From positions 1 through 64,000 of the forward strand of contig JAYKYS010000085.1 in assembly GCA_036924285.1 (NCBI GenBank): 64,000 nt of DNA, given 5' to 3'. Numbering within the stretch: the first letter of the stretch is position 1; each line of letters opens with the position of its first letter. The notes beneath the pieces are model-generated. The model saw nothing but the letters and a program-made list of their open reading frames with translations, did no database searches and was not told the DNA's origin. The position numbers and the translations under genes were made by a program. Positions 43,589 to 54,689 of this stretch are shown piece by piece. This stretch comes from Asterella californica (Eukaryota > Streptophyta > Marchantiopsida > Marchantiales > Aytoniaceae).

Positions 43589-45943
43589 ATGGGTGCATGT
43601 ACATCTGCCGCAGCAGCATCATCCTCACCTTCTTCCCCTTCCTCGCCTCTTGTTCGTCGTATCGCACTGACAGAAGAATGTGAGCGAGGATATCAATCTG
43701 GTATCCATGCGTACTCTCAAAGGCATCCTCCTGGAAATCGACATCATATGCGTATCGATTATTGGGATGCACGGTTACTGAAAGAGCTGGCATGTGAGAA
43801 GCGTGAGGTACGAAGAGAAGGTATATTGATGACATACAAATTATGTGTTGGTGCTTGGTCGAAGAAGAAGAATACACTGCTCGCCACATTGATTCAATGT
43901 GTGTGTGCACAGGCGACAGTTGATTTCAATCGACATCTGAGTGAAGAACAGAAGGAGGAGAATGCGAAGGAATTACCGACACAAATTGAATTTAAGGAGA
44001 TGTTGATTGACTTCCTCTTCAATCTTCATCACACGAGCACACAGAATACAAAGCAGCAACAACACACACTTGCTGACAGTAGTTCGCCTCATGATATCAT
44101 GGTTCACTCTTATCAAGTGAGTGAATTCAGTCGTAATTCATCTCAACCACAATCACCACCCTCTATCATTGGTGTCATATGTCAATGCAATTTCACCAAC
44201 AGACTTGCAGGGATACTTCTACCTGAGATGACGCAACTTGTACAATACTTTCTTAACACAACCAATCATGATCATCCAGTTGTTGATGTGAAGAGATCAA
44301 CACTACTGATTTCGTTCATTGAAAATAATTCATCTGTTGGTGTGGCGATCCTTCCTCTGATACAAGTACTTCGTCGTGCAGGCATCAGCTTATTAGCTGA
44401 TTCACAAGAGTATCATCGTCGACATGGATCATTCTGGCGTGCAATGATACATGAACGTCACTTTGATGAACTGGAACTCTTCATTCGTTGGATTCTATTT
44501 GAACTGGAGCAAGATCCAAAAGTTGACTTGTTAACCGTTTACCCTCTCGATCATCCCTGGCTCAATACGAACCGTGAACTAACATTGACCGACGAATGTG
44601 CGATCATGTTCTATGAAGTGATTGACCGCTTGAAGGAATACTGTGTTGCAAAGATGTACTCACATTCCCCAACAGCACCGCTCGAAGCACTTGTCGCTGA
44701 TCTCAACTCCACTCTCGCATCACTTCCCTCTCGTCTCTTCGTCTCGATTCGTATCCAGCGACTTCTCGCAATTCGGCCTCATTCGTATTGTGACTTCTTC
44801 CACGATCAGAATGCGACTCAGTATCAGATCGAGTTTCTGAATGAGCTTGAGATGTTGAGTCAGAGGATTGTTGAAGAGGAGACTAGTAGAGCACAGGAAA
44901 TGGACGCTATATCTGCATTAGGAGTATCACCCAATTTCTCCTCCTCCTCCTGTTCTTCTTCATCATCTTCACCTTCTTCGTTACCATTGCTTTCGTCACG
45001 TGTTCGACTCACCGAAACAGGTAGTGGTTTCAGTCTCCTCAAATGTCTGCTAGGATTAACAACCACGATGCTACTCACTTTTATCGAGAACAAACATGTA
45101 CGAAAATGGTTCCTTCGTGAGTTGGATGCACTGACACCGCAGTCTCTCATACAACATCCGAACACGACAGCAATAACAATATACCGCGATAACCGAATTG
45201 TCTGTCAACCACCGTTGACTATTCTCCTTACGAGACATCAACCGAAAACAGAAGGTGATTTTATTCACACAATTTATCGAAAGTTCTTTCATCTCGCATT
45301 TCATGTGTATCAACATAAGGAACTGCCAACTCGACCTCCAATTGCAGCCTCTTCCTTTTCGTCCTCCTCTTCCTCGCCTACCTTCCCTCGTCTCCCCTCC
45401 GCTGCACATATCGGTTCCTTCCTCTCGATGAAGGAACCTAGTCTGAGTGAGGTATACTTTTATCTCCATCAAAGTACCAAGCATGTTTACGTGTCGACTA
45501 TCCCCGCAACGATGCATCAAGTTAAATTAGTGCTTGATGTACTGGAAGAGCATGGATTGATAGGACAGCGAAATTGGAAATCGGGTGTGAGTACGAGTGA
45601 AGATTTTTATTCTTACTTCTTTTCACAATACACTTGTCAATCAGTGTCAGTGAAAGAGTGGATTGAAGCGACATATAATACGAGTGATACACTTCATCCA
45701 TCACGATTACCTGAGATGTCATCTATCATCTATATTCCAAGCAATTCGAATGCGAATGCTCAAAAGAGTATTGATCTTCTCACAACAGAACAACAGCGAT
45801 GGAAAGATGAAGTATGGCCAAAGTTCCGTGCCGAGTTGAATGTCCATCTTATACCCGACTTATCCTCCATGGTGCTATCATATCTAAATCATTCGTTACC
45901 ACTCTCTCTCGCACTCAAGCCGGCTAGCGCTGTTCAGAGCTGA
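43589..45943 (+). CDS. MGACTS-family protein A
   Basis: 784 residues from ATG 43589. The N-terminus MGACTS fits an N-myristoylation signal (Gly2, Ser6) with Cys4 for possible palmitoylation, so membrane attachment is likely. I recognise no known domain. It is clearly paralogous to protein B (55928-58324) along its length: conserved blocks include EVRREGILMTYK, RIQRLLAI, FIHTIYRKFFHLAF, IEATYNTSDTLHPSRLPE and, near the end, EQQRWKDEVWPKF and ELNVHLIPD. Between blocks are low-complexity Ser-rich inserts. Intronless. The function is unknown; a lineage-specific peripheral membrane protein is the best description. Confidence 0.8.
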   Translation: MGACTSAAAASSSPSSPSSPLVRRIALTEECERGYQSGIHAYSQRHPPGNRHHMRIDYWDARLLKELACEKREVRREGILMTYKLCVGAWSKKKNTLLATLIQCVCAQATVDFNRHLSEEQKEENAKELPTQIEFKEMLIDFLFNLHHTSTQNTKQQQHTLADSSSPHDIMVHSYQVSEFSRNSSQPQSPPSIIGVICQCNFTNRLAGILLPEMTQLVQYFLNTTNHDHPVVDVKRSTLLISFIENNSSVGVAILPLIQVLRRAGISLLADSQEYHRRHGSFWRAMIHERHFDELELFIRWILFELEQDPKVDLLTVYPLDHPWLNTNRELTLTDECAIMFYEVIDRLKEYCVAKMYSHSPTAPLEALVADLNSTLASLPSRLFVSIRIQRLLAIRPHSYCDFFHDQNATQYQIEFLNELEMLSQRIVEEETSRAQEMDAISALGVSPNFSSSSCSSSSSSPSSLPLLSSRVRLTETGSGFSLLKCLLGLTTTMLLTFIENKHVRKWFLRELDALTPQSLIQHPNTTAITIYRDNRIVCQPPLTILLTRHQPKTEGDFIHTIYRKFFHLAFHVYQHKELPTRPPIAASSFSSSSSSPTFPRLPSAAHIGSFLSMKEPSLSEVYFYLHQSTKHVYVSTIPATMHQVKLVLDVLEEHGLIGQRNWKSGVSTSEDFYSYFFSQYTCQSVSVKEWIEATYNTSDTLHPSRLPEMSSIIYIPSNSNANAQKSIDLLTTEQQRWKDEVWPKFRAELNVHLIPDLSSMVLSYLNHSLPLSLALKPASAVQS

Positions 45944-46459
45944 TTTACGTCCATTTTGGTACATTGGACGGTAAGGAAGAATGATGTACCCACGTCCACA
46001 TGAAGGTAAATCATACCAAACAGCGTCGTGCAGCTTCGAATATCATCAACCCACTTCGCATCAACTCGCATCATAGCATTAGTGTGTTCGCATCGCAGCA
46101 GCTTCATCTACTCACCTCGCATCAATCTCCTCTATCGTTTTTCAATGGTGAACGTCAAGCGTCATTCGGGTCTCTGAACAATCACAATTCCTTCGCCTGT
46201 CGTCACGACCTGTGTACATCGCAGTAGTGTACACTTCAGGTGCAAAATATTCTTACCGCCATCCCCCACCCTACAACTGAGTCAGTTAAGTTTTTTTTTA
46301 AAAAAAAAAAAACAAAAAAAATTTGATTTTTCGAGTCGAGAATTGTGTCGAGTTCGTGCTCTCTCTCTCTCTTTTATCTATTTGTACGCTTCGCATGCGC
46401 TCGCTTTGTACGTTTAGCTGGTTATGCAGCTCCCGTACAGGGATGCTATGTATTCATAC
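45944..46459. other. Intergenic region with long T/A tracts
   Basis: About 515 bp downstream of protein A. It includes a run of ten T followed by thirteen A (about 46289-46312) and then more A and T-rich sequence. It may hold the polyadenylation region of protein A. No RNA gene is recognised. Confidence 0.5.
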
Positions 46460-46725
46460 ATGGCTTACCTCATTCCCAGCGTAACGATTGCATGTGCGAG
46501 TAGCGATTTACATTCATACATCGCAACTTCGATTTGCAATGCGCATTGTATGGGTTTCATTGTTTTGTAACATGTTGCGCAGCGGTAGGAGCAACAGTGC
46601 AGTACAACTTTGCGAATGCTGTCCTTAACAAAGGTTGCGCCCGCAGTCCAAATCTTACTCCAGCTGACATTGTTAAGAAGACAATCGTCATAGATCTAGA
46701 AGGAAATGTGACAGTGTATCAGTGA
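46460..46725 (+). CDS. Possible small two-exon gene
   Basis: A candidate of about 60 residues: ATG 46460 (MAYLIPSVTIAC), a short intron of about 83 bp ending TTGCGCAG at about 46583, and a second exon (VGATVQYNFANAVL.., ending VIDLEGNVTVYQ) to TGA 46725. The last exon looks coding. The donor (GTAGCG) is weak. No family is recognised. It converges with the polyQ gene, 26 bp away. Confidence 0.25.
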
Positions 46726-46751
46726 AAGGACATTGAAGCTCACAATGCTGG

Positions 46752-49700
46752 CTATTGCAGAGATCGTGTCACTTCCGCATCCACCTGCGGGTGTTGTTGG
46801 ACAGAGTAGTGTTCGTACAGTTGTTGGCTGAGTTGGTCATGCGGCTGAGCCTGATCGTAATATGGCTGAAACTGCTGCTGCTGATCTTGTTGATATTGCT
46901 GCTGCGCTTGTGAATGAGGATCGTATTGTTGGTGATCTTGAGGATTTTGCCGTTGCTGCTGCTGCTGCTGCTGCTGCTGGTGGTCCTGTGGGTGAGATGG
47001 CAGTTGTGGCAAGGATTCCTGTTGATGTATCGGAGGTTGGACTTGTTGAACATGCGATTGATGCATTTGTTCGGCTTGTTGCGCCTCCTCTTGTTGATGT
47101 TGCACCTTTACTTGCTGCAGCAACTGTTGCTGTGCTTCCTCAGTTGCTCTGAGTCGTTCCTCCTCCAATCGTCGCTTGCGTCGTTTCGCTTCGATGCGTC
47201 TTAGTGCACGCTCGTAAGCTGGCTGAGAGAAACGAACAGCGAAGAAGTTGATAATTGTAGAGAGAAGACCGCCAGCTGGTGGTTCGATATCATCGATATC
47301 ATCCGACGCTGGAGAAGCAGAGGAGGAAGGAGTAGAAATGTTGGCCGCAGTACCATTCGCCTGACGTGAGTTGATATAGAAGTCATTCAACTGGCGCAAC
47401 GATTCGTCCGATCGCGCACTCGAAGTGGAGAAAGAATCAGCAGTGTGGGAAGCTCCTGTTTCGATATCGATCGAGAGTGAAGAGGAAGTGGTACCTGCAG
47501 ACTGAGTCTCAGAGTCGTCTTCAAGTGCACGATCGTACCGCTGTGAGTGTGAAGATGCTGCGCCATTAAGTTGCGAGTGATCACGATCGCCATTCGTATG
47601 TTGTTGAAGTGAATCGATATCAATGTGAGTTTTGATTGGGTGTTGTTGTATTTCTGAATAGGTGGGTAATTCGACACCGACCTCCTGTAACTTTTTCTCA
47701 CATTCAAGTCTCTTTGCGTCATTGATAAATGCATCACGTTGTGCAAGAGTGAGCTGTTCGCGTAGTGTATCAACAACACATTCACGCTCCTCATGCACGT
47801 CCTCGATTCGTTTTGCTAAGAGAATCTTATCACGAATCAGAAGATTCGAGCGTTCGACTGCAGATTGAAGTTGAAGTGCGATTGCATCACGCGCAGTACG
47901 AAGTTCGCTGATCTGTGCATGTAGCGTCTCATCGACTGGTGCAGAGCGAATGACACCTGGTTTGGGACTGGAGCTGTGCTGAAGAAGTGCATGCTTCTGC
48001 ATGATCTTCAACATACGATTCATGCCACCTTCCCCTGATCCAATAAGCGCTGCACTCGCATCAGTCAATTCAACACATCGCCGTAGTAAGGAAGCGAAGT
48101 GTGCCTCGACCTGATGCTTCGATTGTAACAGGGAGCGAAACCGATCAATATCGAATGGCGGAGAAAATGGAATGAGAGATTTGGAGTCGTCACGCGATGA
48201 GATGGAGGATTTGTGTGGAGTTGTGAGTTGAGAGGTGGTGTAATCGGATGTGGATAAATGAGATGTGGAATCGAATGAGTCTGTTGATTGTGAAGTCGTC
48301 GATGATTCCGGTTCTGTCGTTCGTGTATTCGGATCCGAATTCGATCTCTCACGTTCAGATTGAACTGAAATCGGAACTTCAGTGAATGAGGTGGAATGTG
48401 CTTGTGATGGAGTGGCAGAGATGTAGGATCGGCCATCGGTGAGACGAAGTTGCTGCTGTTGTTGTTGATGCTGCGGTGAGCGCACATCCTCATGTTGAAT
48501 CATCTCATCCAACTCACTCGTCAGCTGCAGACTACGTTTCCATGCTAGTTCCATCTGTTGATGTACTTGATAGAGCTCTTGTAAGGCTGCTGCGTGCATA
48601 GAGAAGACTTCATTGCTTGGTCCAGAGGGTGGGGCATGCAAGAGTTTCTGTTGTTTACTCGCCTGTTCCTTCACTTCGTTCAACTCTTTCTCCAGCTGAT
48701 CCATCTCGAATATGAGTTGCACATTATCTGCAGCGAGTTGCTCGTATTGTAGATTCTTCAGTGTCATGTGCTCTTGCACGACAGCACGCTGCTGTGCTGC
48801 GACAGCGGCGGATTGACGGAGGGAATCGATTTCAGCGCTGAGTGCGTTGATGGTCGATACGTGATGTTGATGTTGTTGTTGGCGTTCGTCATCACTGGTG
48901 GATTGCATGAGAGCTGACTGATGTGAGTGATTAGCGGATGAAGCAGCAACAGTTTGCAGTTGGTGATTGAGTACATGAATCTCTTCATCCCTCGATCGTA
49001 ACGCTCCTCGGAGTGCATTCAGTTCAGCCAATGCAGATGCACGAGAGACAGCATTTGCATCATGTTGTACAGCGAGTTGATCGTACCTCATTGATGGCGA
49101 GTGATTTTGTGAGGAGTGTTGTGGATGTTGTTGAAATTCGTCGTCAGATTGAGGTACAGATTGTGAATGTGTGAGCTCAGTCGCTGTAGGTGAGAGCGTA
49201 CGATCGAGTTCATTAATGGAGTCGTCATCCATCGTGACAGTTGATGGAAGTTCGGCGATTGATGATGCAATGGAAGGAGTTTTCGAGTGAGCTGGAGAAT
49301 GATCAGGTGCGGTATCGTCGAGTTGCGGATCAGTTTCTTGTTGCTTCGATTCGTATGAACTGAGTAAGTCAGCTGGGAGAGGATACTCACGCTGTGCATC
49401 GAGTTGTCGTTGTCGTTCTTGTTCTTGAAGCTCTCGTTGATGTTGCTCACGCTCGAACTCTGCAGCGCGTTGCTGCTCCATGACTTGCTCAGCTTGTTGA
49501 TGTTGCAACTGTCGTTGTAGTTCAGCTTCTTGTGCTCGCTGATGTTGGTCTGCAAGCAATTGTTGTCGTTGTAGTTCAGCCTCTCGTTCTGCTCGCTCCT
49601 GCTGTTGTGCCTGAAGTTGTTGTCGTTGAAGCTCAGCCGCCTGCTCTTGTCGCTGTTGATCCAGGAGTTGCTGCTGTTGCTGCTGTTGGTGAAGTTGTTC

Positions 49701-50882
49701 TGCTTCATGTTGTTGCTGTACTTTCTCTGCATCTTCTTGAAGTTGATGTTGTTGCTGCAACTTCGCCCAATCATCCTCCTGTTGCTTCTGAATTTGCTGC
49801 TGTTGTTCTGCCGCAGCTGTTGTCTCGGCTTGCTGTTGTTGTTGTTGTTGCTGTTGTTGGAGTAGTAATCGTTCTTGTTCCTTCATCTTTATATCTCTCA
49901 ACTCCGCTTCGACAATCGTCATGATCTGAAAGTAGACACGATATTGTACATTCTGTCGCAGTTTCTCATAATAGGCCTTATACTGTGGATCACCGTAACG
50001 ACGTGCGAATTGAAGGAACGCATTACGCTGAGATTCATTGTAACGCTGGAGTGTGGGTGATGCGAGATAATCAGGAGATGTGAAAGGAGAAGTTGCTGCT
50101 GGAGATGCTTCGGTTGTTGATGAAGAATTCGAAGGAGAAGAAGATGATGCGACTGATGCTGTAGGTGTAACTTCGGTTGTCGTTGTTGGAGCAGTCTGTG
50201 CTGTTGTCACTGCCTCTGCTGCTTGGATCGTCTGTTGTTGATTCGTCGCTGCTGCAGACGCTTGGGTCTGCTGCTGCAACGTCTCAATCTGCTGTCGCAG
50301 CTGCTGAAACCAAGGACCATACTGCGGATCATTTCCATACTGTGCAGCATAAGCAGCATATTGTGCTTGCAAACTCGCGATATATTGTTCTGGTGTCATT
50401 TGTGTCTGTGTCTGAGGTTGTTCCTGCAATTGTTGCTGTGATTGTGATTGTGATTGTTGTTGTGATTGTTGCTGATACTGTTGTTGCTGCTGCATTTGGT
50501 CTTGCTGTTGCGCTGTATCTACATTGTCCTGTTGCTGCTGTGAGTGTTGACCATTCCCATTCTCAGGAGATGCAAAGGACGCAGACTGGTTCTGCTGCTC
50601 CTGATGTTGATGGGAAGTCGAATCGCCGTTCATACCTGATGTAGTTGAGCCGTTTGTATACACTACCGATGTATCACTTGGCAATTGATGAGGAGTTGAG
50701 TCTGCAGGAGGAGGATGAAGCTGATGATGAAGTTGATGAGTTGGAGTTGCGTCATTCGTCTGATCATGAGGTTGCGATTGTTGCACTCCTGTTCCTGCAA
50801 CCTTGCTTTGCCTGTATGCTTGTAGTTTCTCCTGACCTCGTCGCAATAATTCAGCACGAGATGGCGTATCTGTGGTGCTCAT
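46752..50882 (-). CDS. Large polyglutamine coiled-coil protein
   Basis: 1376 residues from ATG 50882 (MSTTDTPSRAELL). Near the start is RRGQEKLQAYRQSK, similar to the short basic motif at the N-terminus of golgins and centrosomal coiled-coil proteins (xKLxxGRxKLxxFRxxK). Two short aromatic repeats follow (NDPQYGPWFQQLRQQ and GDPQYKAYYEKLRQN), then very long Gln-rich stretches, several coiled coils, Ser/Thr-rich linkers and a short hydrophobic segment near the C-terminus (LLSTIINFFAVRF) followed by a highly basic helix (RRIEAKRRKRRLEEE). A scaffold role at a membrane or microtubule structure is plausible but unproven. The complementary strand has long open frames caused by the CAG/CTG-type composition. 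Confidence 0.75.
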   Translation of the reverse strand: MSTTDTPSRAELLRRGQEKLQAYRQSKVAGTGVQQSQPHDQTNDATPTHQLHHQLHPPPADSTPHQLPSDTSVVYTNGSTTSGMNGDSTSHQHQEQQNQSASFASPENGNGQHSQQQQDNVDTAQQQDQMQQQQQYQQQSQQQSQSQSQQQLQEQPQTQTQMTPEQYIASLQAQYAAYAAQYGNDPQYGPWFQQLRQQIETLQQQTQASAAATNQQQTIQAAEAVTTAQTAPTTTTEVTPTASVASSSSPSNSSSTTEASPAATSPFTSPDYLASPTLQRYNESQRNAFLQFARRYGDPQYKAYYEKLRQNVQYRVYFQIMTIVEAELRDIKMKEQERLLLQQQQQQQQQQAETTAAAEQQQQIQKQQEDDWAKLQQQHQLQEDAEKVQQQHEAEQLHQQQQQQQLLDQQRQEQAAELQRQQLQAQQQERAEREAELQRQQLLADQHQRAQEAELQRQLQHQQAEQVMEQQRAAEFEREQHQRELQEQERQRQLDAQREYPLPADLLSSYESKQQETDPQLDDTAPDHSPAHSKTPSIASSIAELPSTVTMDDDSINELDRTLSPTATELTHSQSVPQSDDEFQQHPQHSSQNHSPSMRYDQLAVQHDANAVSRASALAELNALRGALRSRDEEIHVLNHQLQTVAASSANHSHQSALMQSTSDDERQQQHQHHVSTINALSAEIDSLRQSAAVAAQQRAVVQEHMTLKNLQYEQLAADNVQLIFEMDQLEKELNEVKEQASKQQKLLHAPPSGPSNEVFSMHAAALQELYQVHQQMELAWKRSLQLTSELDEMIQHEDVRSPQHQQQQQQLRLTDGRSYISATPSQAHSTSFTEVPISVQSERERSNSDPNTRTTEPESSTTSQSTDSFDSTSHLSTSDYTTSQLTTPHKSSISSRDDSKSLIPFSPPFDIDRFRSLLQSKHQVEAHFASLLRRCVELTDASAALIGSGEGGMNRMLKIMQKHALLQHSSSPKPGVIRSAPVDETLHAQISELRTARDAIALQLQSAVERSNLLIRDKILLAKRIEDVHEERECVVDTLREQLTLAQRDAFINDAKRLECEKKLQEVGVELPTYSEIQQHPIKTHIDIDSLQQHTNGDRDHSQLNGAASSHSQRYDRALEDDSETQSAGTTSSSLSIDIETGASHTADSFSTSSARSDESLRQLNDFYINSRQANGTAANISTPSSSASPASDDIDDIEPPAGGLLSTIINFFAVRFSQPAYERALRRIEAKRRKRRLEEERLRATEEAQQQLLQQVKVQHQQEEAQQAEQMHQSHVQQVQPPIHQQESLPQLPSHPQDHQQQQQQQQQRQNPQDHQQYDPHSQAQQQYQQDQQQQFQPYYDQAQPHDQLSQQLYEHYSVQQHPQVDAEVTRSLQ

Positions 50883-51544
50883 TTCTGTGCGAAATCCAAC
50901 GGCGTGGTCTGCGTGAGCAAGGAGGAGGAGGAGGAATACGCGTTAACATGTAGCACAATAACACACGACAATGAACGATACTCACACGACTACTCACCAC
51001 ACAGCAACGATCATCAAAAGCGAGCGGGATGAGCAGCAACAGCAGTTGAGACGTTTGATGCAATGATCAAATTATGCTCTGTTTTTGAATTATTGTGCTC
51101 TATGAAGATGTTAACAATAAATAGTCTCAAGACACAACAACTTCTCCTACACATTCATCGTTGCTGGGTGGAGAGGTGAAGGCATCGCCACACTGCACTC
51201 CTTCACTGACCACACGAGAAAGTCAGTAGCAGAGTGCGTGGTGTGCGCACTCTCACACGTTCCTCCATCTAAGCGCTCAATGAAGAGTGCATCGAACAAA
51301 AGAGTGGTGTGTGATTGCCGCCGATTGAATGGCGATCGGAAGTTTGGTGTGAGTGAGTGTGAGCGAGGCAGAGTGAGAAGAGTGAACGACGAAGTGTGCG
51401 GTGTGAGAGTTGCTGTGTTATATCGATGGCAATATTATGTCATAGAACATTTGTGCGGTGATGAAACAGTGAGTTTATCGGGCAGTGACATCCTGTAAAA
51501 TGAGAAAGAGGAATGAAGAAGGTGAGAAGATGATGGCGCGCACT
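50883..51544. other. Intergenic region between polyQ and cold-shock genes
   Basis: About 660 bp that must contain the promoter of the polyQ gene and the 3' end of the cold-shock gene. A plus-strand frame (51238-51498) has no recognisable features. No repeat or RNA gene is noted. Confidence 0.45.
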
Positions 51545-51880
51545 TCACTCTGTCCTCTGCGCTTTGTTCATTGTACTGACGCGTGCCTCTTGTCCCTTCT
51601 TGCCTGGTGCAACAGTGAAGTCAACAGCTTGGCCCTCCTCAAGGGTACGGAAACCTGAACCACGAAGGTTGGTGAAGTGAACAAATACATCAGTACCATC
51701 ACCGCGTGAGATGAAACCAAACCCCTTCTCCTTTGAGAACCACTTAACAGTTCCTTGCTCACGTGTGGCACCAGCATCAGATGATGGAGCATCGCTGAAG
51801 GAGCGAACTGCACCGACGCGTGCAAGTGCAACGCGCTGGGTTGAGATTGAGGCAATTGAACGAACAAAACGAGACAACAT
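51545..51880 (-). CDS. Cold-shock domain protein, probably mitochondrial
   Basis: 111 residues from ATG 51880 ([13 protein letters not shown]). An open frame continues upstream but starts less plausibly. The first ~40 residues are rich in Arg, Ser and Ala without acidic residues and reach RSFSDAP, a typical mitochondrial presequence with cleavage site. Then comes a single cold-shock domain: [17 protein letters not shown] with RNP1 (KGFGFI) and RNP2 (DVFVHF), ending near VSTMNK. Such proteins bind single-stranded RNA or DNA and act as RNA chaperones. The domain call is firm, the location is predicted. Confidence 0.88.
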   Translation of the reverse strand: MLSRFVRSIASISTQRVALARVGAVRSFSDAPSSDAGATREQGTVKWFSKEKGFGFISRGDGTDVFVHFTNLRGSGFRTLEEGQAVDFTVAPGKKGQEARVSTMNKAQRTE

Positions 51881-52535
51881 TTCTGTGAAGGATGAAGGAA
51901 GAAGTAAGAGAACTTGAGTGAGTAATCGACGATTGCAAACTAATGTCACCATCGCATATCGAGTGAGGAGCGCAGAAGGAAAAGCAGGCATAGGAGGAAT
52001 CATTGGTTGATGCAGATGAAGTTGCGCTTGTTGTTGCAGAGAGATGTTCCGCTCTTTCACTTTGATGATAAATCGCGCAACTCTGCCCTCACTCTATTAC
52101 ACGATGATGCAGCGGATCGGGATCATGAGGCAGCAGCAGAGGAGAAGATTGCCGTGTTGCGCATTTGTCGAAGTTGTTGCGCCTGAGTTGTTTCTGTTGC
52201 AGGAACTCATAAGGTAATTCTCTGCATTATACGCTTGTACAATAATTCTACACACATACACACAGATACTTACTTAGAAGGAGGATGAGAAGGCGATGAA
52301 GGTTGTGAAAAATCAAAAGACGTGTCTTAGAACAGTGAAGACAGCACTATTATTTTGTCGTTAGCGAGTGTACTAAGAGAGATAAAATTTCAGAACCAAG
52401 TTCATGAAGTTCAATATGCTAACCTGCACCTCACTGATATGAAATTAGTGATCGATCATTTCTTTAATTGCAATTTTTCCTTTTCACTTTTCCTCTTCAT
52501 TCGGCAGTGCGCTGATACCGTATCATCGATTCGCC
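51881..52535. promoter_or_regulatory. Divergent promoter region between cold-shock gene and membrane-anchored protein gene
   Basis: About 650 bp between divergently transcribed genes. Both 5' leaders should start here. Near 52201-52280 there are several CA-rich and AC repeats (ACACACATACACACA). No clear TATA box is assigned. Confidence 0.4.
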
Positions 52536-54560
52536 ATGTCCTCCTCATCCTCTACTTCAACCACATCCTCCACAAGTTGGCGTTCGCTCGTAACACTCGC
52601 TGCTGCTACGACACTTGCACTCGGTGCTGTTGTTGGTGGTCTCTATGCGAAATTTGCCCATGAGAAACATCAGGAATCGAAGAGGCGAGCGAAAGGTGAA
52701 GGAAAGCAGAGTAAGAAGCGAGTCATTTCTTCAGATGAAGATGATCATGACGATTTCGCAGATGATCACGAGTTCATTGATGCACTGCGTGAAGATGTCG
52801 AAGCACGTACATCACAACCTGTCGTACATAAGCCAGCATTAGAACAGCGAATCTGGCGAAATATTCGAAAGATTGATCCACATTCTTTTACACATCTTGG
52901 AATGGAAGTACGCATGGAAATTGCGCAATGGATTGTTGCGTATCATGCGAATTTGACGGATGCGATGGATGGAGCTGCACCGAATAAGACGAATCCACTA
53001 CGTGTTGAATTGGATCAAAGTCTTGCATGGTCATTACTCACATCTGTTGAAGATGAACTGAAATCCCTCCCAGGCGACGAGCGTACACGTGGTGAAGAAA
53101 CCTTGCGCACTGAGGTGGAGTTGGTCTTACTTGATCTTGCACACAAATTGAGATCAGGTGATAAGATGTTGAAATATTATACACTCGTACGTAATCGTGT
53201 ATTGAATCCGATTACAAAGCAACTGAATATTGAGAAATATACAGAGATTGAATTCTTTACACTTTGGATGATGGCACCATTGATTGGACAATGGAATGAT
53301 TATCTTCACACCACCGATTGGATGGTTCAACGTGGCCAAGAGTTATATGACTTTCATGCGATGGCTGTACAGAAATTAGATATCATTGATTTTAGACAGA
53401 TGTATCGTTGTCTCGAGATGGCGATTAAGGAAGGAACCTTTGTACCAGAAGGACCGAGGGTGCTGACACCCGCAGAAGAGGAGGAGCAAGAGAAAGAGAA
53501 AGCGAAGGTGGAGGAACTGACGGAAGAGGGAGAAGAGATTTCACTTGAGGACGAAGGGTCATCCACATCATCAGCAACATCAGCATCCACTTCAGTTGCA
53601 GCCTCCTCCTCAACCTCCGTCCCTCCCTCACTCGTCATGCAATGGCATCCTCCTACTCCTTCTGATCTCGTGTGGAGCCGTTCTTTCATCACAGGTATGG
53701 TGTGGAATCTCCAGAGTTCATATAGTACTCTTGATGCTAAAGAAATGATGGAACAAATCACTCGTCCAAAGATTAACAATGTCTGGATGGGTGTGCCAGA
53801 TGGTGAGATGAACTTCAGGAAAATTGGTGCAAGTATGAGAATACAAAGTTTTGTATCAAATCTTGTACCGATCTGTGGTGGATTGTTGTATCAGAATGTA
53901 CCTGCTGCTGAACAACCAGAAGGAAGTGATGAATCCGCCACACCTAAACGTGTTCTCATGTTCCACGCCGCCGGTAATGTTGATTTCCATACCGAAGCTA
54001 CCGAGACAAAACCAAAGCAACTGATTCGTATCAAGGAGTTCTATTCGAACTTCGTCAAACTTAGCGACGAGGAGAGTAGAGAAGCATTGAGGAAATTTCC
54101 GGTACATAAAGAGAAGGATGTCATTGATACGACTGACTCTGATGCTGCCGATGCTGATGCTGAAGGTTCTTCCTCCACTTCCGCCTCCAAGTCTGCTGAC
54201 ACTGATCCGACTGTATCTGCTGTACTGGATGAGATCAGCGCAACTATTGTTGAAGAAGCAGCAAGTGATGCTGCCTCCGCTGCTTCATCTGCCTCATCTA
54301 CTGCTCCATCCTCCTCATCCACCTCCTTCTTCTCCTCTTCCCTCCTTGGACCTGCTACCCCACTCACATCCTACACACCTTCCACAACCGAGCTCTATCG
54401 TGGTCGTTATATCTTTGAAGAATATCCACTCGAGATGGAAATTCTGCGACATCCATTCTCGGGACAAGTTATGGGGAAGATTCATAGAGAACTCAGTAAG
54501 ACACCGATGATGAGATTGGAATATGAGTTGTTGTTGAAGATGGAGCAACAGGAGAGATAA
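52536..54560 (+). CDS. Membrane-anchored protein of unknown family
   Basis: 674 residues from ATG 52536. It has a Ser/Thr-rich start and one hydrophobic segment at about 17-38 (SLVTLAAATTLALGAVVGGL), followed by a Lys/Arg-rich stretch (KHQESKRRAKGEGKQSKKR), which suggests an N-terminal anchor with a cytosolic body. The body has mostly helical conserved-looking regions (LEQRIWRNIRKIDPHSF.., EFFTLWMMAPLIGQWNDYL, IIDFRQMYRCLEMAI), an acidic Ser-rich insert, then a second folded part (WSRSFITGMVWNLQSSYS.., HPFSGQVMGKIHREL). No known domain is recognised. Intronless as far as I can see. Confidence 0.7.
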   Translation: MSSSSSTSTTSSTSWRSLVTLAAATTLALGAVVGGLYAKFAHEKHQESKRRAKGEGKQSKKRVISSDEDDHDDFADDHEFIDALREDVEARTSQPVVHKPALEQRIWRNIRKIDPHSFTHLGMEVRMEIAQWIVAYHANLTDAMDGAAPNKTNPLRVELDQSLAWSLLTSVEDELKSLPGDERTRGEETLRTEVELVLLDLAHKLRSGDKMLKYYTLVRNRVLNPITKQLNIEKYTEIEFFTLWMMAPLIGQWNDYLHTTDWMVQRGQELYDFHAMAVQKLDIIDFRQMYRCLEMAIKEGTFVPEGPRVLTPAEEEEQEKEKAKVEELTEEGEEISLEDEGSSTSSATSASTSVAASSSTSVPPSLVMQWHPPTPSDLVWSRSFITGMVWNLQSSYSTLDAKEMMEQITRPKINNVWMGVPDGEMNFRKIGASMRIQSFVSNLVPICGGLLYQNVPAAEQPEGSDESATPKRVLMFHAAGNVDFHTEATETKPKQLIRIKEFYSNFVKLSDEESREALRKFPVHKEKDVIDTTDSDAADADAEGSSSTSASKSADTDPTVSAVLDEISATIVEEAASDAASAASSASSTAPSSSSTSFFSSSLLGPATPLTSYTPSTTELYRGRYIFEEYPLEMEILRHPFSGQVMGKIHRELSKTPMMRLEYELLLKMEQQER

Positions 54561-54689
54561 ATCAAAGCGAGCATGCGCATTCGAAACATATTGTCAAATT
54601 AAACTTCATTTGCATGTTTAATTTGATTCAGTGTTCACCGACAAATATTGCAGTCATTACAGAAAGTTCATTGAACGTGCTTGCTGCAT

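Noticed and set aside
46862..50644. Long plus-strand ORFs opposite the polyQ gene (Val/Ala- and Leu-rich)
   Set aside because: Antisense translations of CAG/CAA-rich coding sequence; no independent signals.
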